DNA from: Nanosynbacter sp.
Lineage (GTDB): Bacteria > Patescibacteriota > Saccharimonadia > Saccharimonadales > Saccharimonadaceae
Direction of reading: 5' to 3'
Assembly (NCBI GenBank): GCA_015257455.1
Contig: JABZKD010000011.1
Coordinates: 1-16,415, forward strand
DNA: 16,415 nucleotides
In this document: piece after piece, positions 12,860-16,415 of the stretch
Numbering within the stretch: position 1 is the stretch's first letter
How the letters are laid out: every line of letters begins with the position of its first letter
Program-made: the position numbers and the translations under genes
The notes under the pieces: model-generated
Database searches by the model: none
Told to the model about the DNA's origin: nothing
The model's input: only the letters and a program-made list of their open reading frames with translations

Positions 12860-13270
12860 TTAGCTAGATTTCTTGGATTTGGTTTTTGCGGTGGTTTTTC
12901 GGGTGCGAGCTACTGGTTTTTCGACAAGAATTCGCTGATTCGCATCGTCAGTGATTGACTTGCGATAGGCTCGAGGTTGGTTATCTGTAATTTCTAAATC
13001 GCCTAGATCGTCATTCTCGAGATTTTGGCTGATTTTCGATTCAAGAAAAAGCTTGAGGAGAGCCCAGACTACCACATTGGTCGCAAGCGCAATAAAGCTA
13101 ATTAGTGGAATAATCAGAAGAGCAACGCCGAGGGCGCGATCCAATAAGGAAACCACGGCGGCGAGTAAGAAGAAAACGAGAGCGACTAAACCATAAGTCA
13201 CCTCAACAAGCTTCAGCTCTTCTTTATTTTGATAAAGATTTTTGAGATATTTAACAATTCCAAGTTGCAT
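12860..13270 (-). CDS. Small two-helix membrane protein with Lys-rich tail
   Basis: I do not recognise a family. The 136-residue protein has a short cytoplasm-like charged N-terminus, then two hydrophobic segments (about 22-43 and 46-76) joined by a turn with Asp-Arg. A polar C-terminal tail (~77-136) ends in a Lys/Arg/Thr/Ser cluster (ARTRKTTAKTKSKKSS). Positive charge at the tail suggests an internal location near membrane lipids, ribosomes or nucleic acid, but that is inference. TATAAT lies 9 nt before the ATG and there is no Shine-Dalgarno. It has its own terminator and lies between the flotillin gene and the str operon. Confidence 0.75.
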   Translation of the reverse strand: MQLGIVKYLKNLYQNKEELKLVEVTYGLVALVFFLLAAVVSLLDRALGVALLIIPLISFIALATNVVVWALLKLFLESKISQNLENDDLGDLEITDNQPRAYRKSITDDANQRILVEKPVARTRKTTAKTKSKKSS

Positions 13271-13279
13271 AATGCTTAT

Positions 13280-13285
13280 ATTATA
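13280..13285 (-). promoter_or_regulatory. -10 box of the small membrane-protein gene
   Basis: TATAAT with a possible -35 TTGTAA 16 nt upstream. The ATG follows 9 nt after the -10, so the message would have almost no leader. Confidence 0.5.
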
Positions 13286-13364
13286 TCACATTTTAGCATA
13301 ATTACAATAGGTACGTATTAACTCACAACCTTTGCAACATAGATTGGCAAAATTTTACCAACAA

Positions 13365-13392
13365 TAAAAAAATACCCCCTCGGTAGAGGGGG
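13365..13392 (-). terminator. Terminator of the flotillin-like gene
   Basis: A GC-rich stem CCCCCTC / GAGGGGG (13386-13392 and 13375-13381) with a 4-nt loop is followed by TATTTTTTT on the minus strand, 25 nt after the stop. Confidence 0.93.
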
Positions 13393-13417
13393 ATTGTGAG
13401 TTTAAAGAAAAGTTGTA

Positions 13418-15097
13418 TTACTCCTTAGAGGTATCAGCTTCATGAGCTGAACCCTGCGCTTTAATCGGGTCCGCGACGGCAGCAACTAGCTTCTTTACAG
13501 TCTCAGTGACTTCCTCGCCATTGAGCGCCTGATTCTGCATGTCCGCCTGAGCGAAAATCTGGGGAATACGCCCAAGAACACTAGTTAGCAAATCGCCACC
13601 ACTTTCTTGTTTTACACCACCACCAAAGTCGTAGAACTTGGCGTTCTTACCAACCTCAGCCATGACAGTTGCGACATTCGTTGCAACCTGAACACGAGTA
13701 TTCTGCTCAATTTCGATTTTCTTCAGTTCGAAATTAACCTTGTCGTTAGCCGCCTGAGCATCAGAGAGTGCACGGGCCGCTTCGGCTTCTGCTTTTCCCT
13801 TAGCCTCGATAGTCTCAGCTTCTGCTTTACCTTTTGCGGCGATAGCTGCGGCATCAGCCTCACCCTTTGCCTTAGTGGCAGTGGCTTCAGCTTCCGCCTG
13901 AACCTTGATTGCTTCGGCTTCTGCGGCTGCTTCTGTCTTGCGGGCAGTAGCGGAACCTTCAGCCTCAGTCTTGCGAGCTTCAGCGGTAGCAATGGCTTCA
14001 CGTGTTTTACGCATAGCGGCAGCTTCCGCTTCACCAGCAGCAGTTAATTTCTTGGCCTCAGCCTGACCAGCGGCGTTGACTTTCTGAGCCTCGGCATCAC
14101 CAGAGGCTTCTGCCTTTTTACGCTCAGCCTCAGCCTGAGCGGAGATGATCGTGGTACGTTTCGCTGTTTCAGCACGGGTAACTTCAACCTCTTGCTGCTT
14201 CAGTGCGGCGAGATTGGCTTGTTCAGCCTGCATCACGGCGACAGCACCTTTCTTTTCCTCAAGCTGCTGATTAATAGCTTGTTGCTCGAGTTCGCCGGCC
14301 ATTTCAGACTTGGCCTGTTCGCGAGCGGTTTCGGCCTTGAACTGGGCCTTACGGACATCAGTATCGCGCTGACGTTCAGCAACGGCAACCTGAGCATCCA
14401 GCTCTTTCTCCTGAGCGGCACGATTAGTCTCGGCACGTTTCTCGCGCATAGACTGCTCGGCCTCCGCAGAGATATTAGCCGAATCACGCCTTCTAGTCTC
14501 GCGATCCTTGGCTGCCAGATCCTGATAATAAGTACTATCCTTGGCATCTTCAACCTCATGAATCGAAAGAATAGTATTAAAACCAAGATCTTTCATCTGA
14601 GCTGAAATAGACTCCTTAACCTGATCATCGAGTTTATCCTTCCCATTCATGACTTCCTCTGGTGTCATTTTTGCAATAACAGCGCGAACACCACCGGAAA
14701 CAACATCGAGAATAACACGCTCAAGCTCGTGGTCGTTCTTATCGAGAAAATTACAAACTGCACGCTGGAGACTTGCATTAGATGAAGTATCGGGGCTATA
14801 AGCCACAGCCCAGTCAATCTGAATCGGTACACCAGTTTGCGTTTTAGTAACATCACCCTCCACTTTGGCCGTACGAACACATAAGTCGAAATACTTCGCT
14901 TTCTGAATAAAAGGAATGACGACTCGGCCACCGGCCCGCTTAATTGTGGGGTTACCCTCTTTGTCAGTAGCGCCGACTCCGGAAACAACTAGCGCTTCAT
15001 TACCGTTGGCAGTTTTAATCATTGCAAACAAGGCGATGATAATAACCAAGATAATTATTGCGCCAATGATGATGGGGAAAAAATTTGTTACTTCCAT
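13418..15097 (-). CDS. Flotillin-like SPFH-domain membrane protein
   Basis: Flotillins are membrane scaffold proteins that organise lipid domains. The 559-residue protein from the ATG at 15097 starts with one hydrophobic helix (about 5-28, NFFPIIIGAIIILVIIIALF). An SPFH/band-7 region follows (~29-200: ALVVSGVG, GGRVVIPFIQKAKYFDL, VPIQIDWAVAY). A long Ala/Glu/Lys coiled coil then runs to ~450. Within it, residues ~327-447 form eleven 11-residue units. The last part is FDFGGGVKQ-like and flotillin-typical (KFYDFGGGVKQESG), then a short polar tail. GGAGG precedes the ATG; longer readings to 15196 cover the promoter. It is divergent from an unrecognised acidic protein and shares promoter sequence with it, suggesting co-regulation. 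Confidence 0.92.
   Translation of the reverse strand: MEVTNFFPIIIGAIIILVIIIALFAMIKTANGNEALVVSGVGATDKEGNPTIKRAGGRVVIPFIQKAKYFDLCVRTAKVEGDVTKTQTGVPIQIDWAVAYSPDTSSNASLQRAVCNFLDKNDHELERVILDVVSGGVRAVIAKMTPEEVMNGKDKLDDQVKESISAQMKDLGFNTILSIHEVEDAKDSTYYQDLAAKDRETRRRDSANISAEAEQSMREKRAETNRAAQEKELDAQVAVAERQRDTDVRKAQFKAETAREQAKSEMAGELEQQAINQQLEEKKGAVAVMQAEQANLAALKQQEVEVTRAETAKRTTIISAQAEAERKKAEASGDAEAQKVNAAGQAEAKKLTAAGEAEAAAMRKTREAIATAEARKTEAEGSATARKTEAAAEAEAIKVQAEAEATATKAKGEADAAAIAAKGKAEAETIEAKGKAEAEAARALSDAQAANDKVNFELKKIEIEQNTRVQVATNVATVMAEVGKNAKFYDFGGGVKQESGGDLLTSVLGRIPQIFAQADMQNQALNGEEVTETVKKLVAAVADPIKAQGSAHEADTSKE
13757..14119 (-). repeat. Eleven 11-residue (33-bp) repeats in the flotillin coiled coil
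   Basis: Read as protein, the segment divides without gaps into 11 units of 11 residues. Examples are QKVNAAGQAEA, KKLTAAGEAEA, SATARKTEAAA, DAAAIAAKGKA and EAETIEAKGKA. An 11-residue (hendecad) period fits a weakly wound coiled coil. At DNA level the units are degenerate, so this is an old repeat, not a recent tandem duplication. Confidence 0.75.
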
Positions 15098-15207
15098 ACT
15101 ACATACCTCCTTATGATATTGAAATAATGTGGACTGAAACAAGACTAGGGTGAACACGTTAATTTTAAAACTCACAAAGATACTAAAGAACGCCACCCAA
15201 TCAGTTA

Positions 15208-15236
15208 TTTTTACAATAAATATACAAATACGTCAA
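15208..15236 (-). promoter_or_regulatory. Promoter of the flotillin-like gene
   Basis: Minus-strand TTGACG (15231-15236), 17-nt spacer, TAAAAA (15208-15213). The sequence after the -35 (TATTTGTATA) matches the divergent plus-strand promoter. The leader would be ~105 nt. Confidence 0.5.
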
Positions 15237-15242
15237 TATGAG

Positions 15243-15265
15243 CGTTAAGGTCCAGGACCTTAACG
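15243..15265. promoter_or_regulatory. 23-bp perfect dyad, candidate operator
   Basis: CGTTAAGGTCC (15243-15253) and GGACCTTAACG (15255-15265) are perfect inverted copies around a single A. The one-base centre suits a protein dimer site better than an RNA hairpin. It sits between the divergent promoters of the flotillin and acidic-protein genes. Confidence 0.6.
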
Positions 15266-15300
15266 TAATCATTGACTTCATTGTAAATTATGTTAATATA

Positions 15301-15329
15301 TTGACATATTTGGATACCAAATATAGATA
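15301..15329 (+). promoter_or_regulatory. Promoter of the acidic-protein gene with a dyad in its spacer
   Basis: TTGACA (15301-15306), 17-nt spacer, TAGATA (15324-15329). The dyad ATATTTGG-ATA-CCAAATAT (15306-15324) fills the spacer, an ideal place for a repressor. A second weaker set, TTGACT (15272-15277) with TAATAT (15294-15299), lies upstream. The leader is ~85 nt. Confidence 0.55.
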
Positions 15330-15419
15330 CCGAATAAGCACATTAAAACATTTAGTTTCTTCAATATCACTTGGATGTTTTATTTTGCTTTTTCGAAAAA
15401 ATAAAAAAGGAGGATTACC

Positions 15420-15902
15420 ATGAGTAATTACGAAAAAAATGCAGCAAATTCTGCACAATCAGAACAACCACTAATCTGTTGGAACTGGTACATTGAATCA
15501 CTTAACAATGACGAGGATCTTGACAACAAGATTCAGAAACGATTTGGAATTTTCAAAAAGCGTGGAACACCTGAAATGGATTTTCCCAAAAATACTGTAG
15601 TTAGATTTTTTATATTTAGCGGCATAGATGAGGAGCCAACGAAGAAGGAGTTTTTTCTAATCAAATTAGAGAAAGTTAAAATGTCAAAAGCTAAAAAAAG
15701 AAAACTCTTAATTGATTATTTTAAACAGCTTCTTGGCGAGATTGATAGTGTTACTATGACAGAGATTGAGCGGGCACTAAAAGATAAGGTTTACTGCGCC
15801 ACCGCTAAATGTGGTAAGAAATACTACCTGTATGAAGAATTTAGTATCTACAATCTTCCTGAAGATGACGATGATGAAGAAGACGAAGAGTATGATGATT
15901 AA
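15420..15902 (+). CDS. Unrecognised protein with an acidic C-terminal tail
   Basis: I do not recognise a family. The 160-residue protein is soluble, with no signal peptide or membrane helix. Visible features are a polar N-terminus, an aromatic stretch CWNWY (20-24), a Lys-rich centre (KKRKLLIDYFKQLLGEI), a short cysteine pair (C126 and C131 in YCATAKCGKKYY) and a final run of 13 residues that are nearly all Asp/Glu (148-160). GGAGG lies 7 nt before the ATG. It is transcribed away from the flotillin gene under a promoter that shares sequence with it, and ends at an intrinsic terminator. Acidic tails often bind basic partners, but no function should be assigned. Confidence 0.8.
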   Translation: MSNYEKNAANSAQSEQPLICWNWYIESLNNDEDLDNKIQKRFGIFKKRGTPEMDFPKNTVVRFFIFSGIDEEPTKKEFFLIKLEKVKMSKAKKRKLLIDYFKQLLGEIDSVTMTEIERALKDKVYCATAKCGKKYYLYEEFSIYNLPEDDDDEEDEEYDD

Positions 15903-15915
15903 CTAAATGTTTACC

Positions 15916-15946
15916 GAGCCCCGCCGACGAGTGGGGTTCTTTTTTT
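15916..15946 (+). terminator. Terminator of the acidic-protein gene
   Basis: GAGCCCCGC (15916-15924) pairs with GTGGGGTTC (15931-15939, including G-T pairs) and is followed by seven T residues, 14 nt after the stop. Confidence 0.88.
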
Positions 15947-15947
15947 G

Positions 15948-15981
15948 AAAAAAAATAGCCCCAACTGTGGTCGGGGTTATT
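15948..15981 (-). terminator. Terminator of the trigger factor gene
   Basis: AATAGCCCC (15954-15962) and GGGGTTATT (15973-15981) form a stem that on the minus strand is followed by eight T residues. The minus strand has one A-C mismatch; the plus strand has a G-T pair there and its own T-run, so it can act both ways, back to back with the previous terminator. Confidence 0.85.
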
Positions 15982-16004
15982 TTTATTAAAAACAAGTATT
16001 TTGA

Positions 16005-16415
16005 TTACTTGGTGTTTTCTTGTACGAGGAAGTTTAAGGTTTTCTCGATGGTAAGACGGTTTTTAATGTCTTGGCGGACATTAGGATTTTTCAAACTTTC
16101 GAGAGCTTCTTTGGATTTCTTGTAAACTTCTTTAAGTTCATTGATCTTAGCTTCAACGATCTCGTCTTCGACTTCGATTTTTTGGTCACGGGCCAGAATT
16201 TGCAAGACTAGAGAAGCCTTCACACGCTTTTCGGCGAGATTTTTCACTTCTTTCATCCATTCTTCTTCGGTTTGGCCGCTTTGCTTGAGATAATCTTCAA
16301 GAGTAAAACCTTGAGCCTTAGCGTTCTGCTCCATATCTTGGCGAATGAAGCGGATTTGATCTTCGATTAAAATAGCTGGTGCCTCAACCTTGCTGGATTT
16401 AACAAGAGCTTCAAC
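16005..16415 (-). CDS. tig: Trigger factor, C-terminal part (5' end beyond window)
   Basis: Trigger factor is the ribosome-bound chaperone that meets nascent chains. The visible 136 residues belong to its C-terminal arm domain. They begin VEALVKSSKVEAPAILIEDQ and continue with GFTLEDYLKQSGQTEEEW, AEKRVKASLVLQILARDQKI and EVEDEIVEAKI, all typical of the family. The ORF is open to the right edge, so the ribosome-binding and PPIase domains are outside the window. The terminal FLVQENTK is followed by TAA and an intrinsic terminator. Confidence 0.93.
   Translation of the reverse strand, partial: VEALVKSSKVEAPAILIEDQIRFIRQDMEQNAKAQGFTLEDYLKQSGQTEEEWMKEVKNLAEKRVKASLVLQILARDQKIEVEDEIVEAKINELKEVYKKSKEALESLKNPNVRQDIKNRLTIEKTLNFLVQENTK

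Noticed and set aside
13607..14047. A 146-codon ORF on the plus strand opposite the flotillin gene
   Set aside because: It is rich in Ser, Leu, Cys and Phe, as expected for the antisense of Ala/Glu/Lys codons, and has no ribosome-binding site or promoter.
15098..15196. Longer N-terminus of the flotillin from 15196
   Set aside because: A clear GGAGG site precedes the ATG at 15097, and the extra residues fall in the leader and promoter region.
1..16415. tRNA or rRNA genes, CRISPR arrays, insertion sequences, phage attachment sites
   Set aside because: No cloverleaf sequence, spaced direct repeats, transposase or terminal inverted repeats were found in gene-free stretches, all of which are under about 330 bases.

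Overview
The window looks like a fragment of a small, streamlined bacterial genome of the Candidate Phyla Radiation (Patescibacteria), most likely Candidatus Saccharibacteria (TM7). This is inferred from gene order and protein style, not from a database search. The signs are tightly packed translation and glycolysis genes, a ribosomal protein L32 with no zinc cysteines, several proteins with short lysine-rich tails, very short UTRs and no long biosynthetic operons. UGA acts as a normal stop here: one gene pair overlaps as ATGA, and the housekeeping genes contain no internal UGA. This argues against the UGA=Gly codes of Gracilibacteria and Absconditabacteria.

Almost everything is on the minus strand, so each block is transcribed right to left. 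(1) 1-6153: nucleotidyltransferase, SpoU-type rRNA/tRNA methyltransferase, leuS, rpmF, nusB, Nudix hydrolase, rnc and the start of rpsP, with internal promoters before rpmF and rpsP. (2) 6168-7753: an AT-rich, self-contained transcription unit with its own consensus promoter and strong terminator. It encodes a radical SAM/SPASM protein and a 30-residue peptide ending TCKKPSNCH, and resembles a minimal RiPP (modified-peptide) cassette. The natural 5' part of the enzyme gene is cut by an in-frame UGA. (3) 7808-8518 (plus strand): a LOG-family protein. (4) 8585-11649: gap, rpiB, an rpe-like gene and a PfkB sugar kinase, a sugar-phosphate operon in which the epimerase lacks a normally conserved metal-binding His. 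(5) 11700-12820: rpsL-rpsG (str operon) behind a perfect consensus promoter and a ~150-nt leader. (6) 12824-15097: a small two-helix membrane protein and a flotillin-like SPFH protein. (7) 15097-15902: a divergent control region with matching promoters, a 23-bp dyad and a second dyad inside one promoter spacer, followed by an unrecognised acidic plus-strand gene. (8) 16005-16415: the C-terminal end of trigger factor.

The most interesting element is the radical SAM/peptide cassette with its interrupted 5' end. Next come the shared divergent promoter architecture at 15200-15330 and three genes that appear to be leaderless (-10 box 7-9 nt before the ATG, no Shine-Dalgarno).
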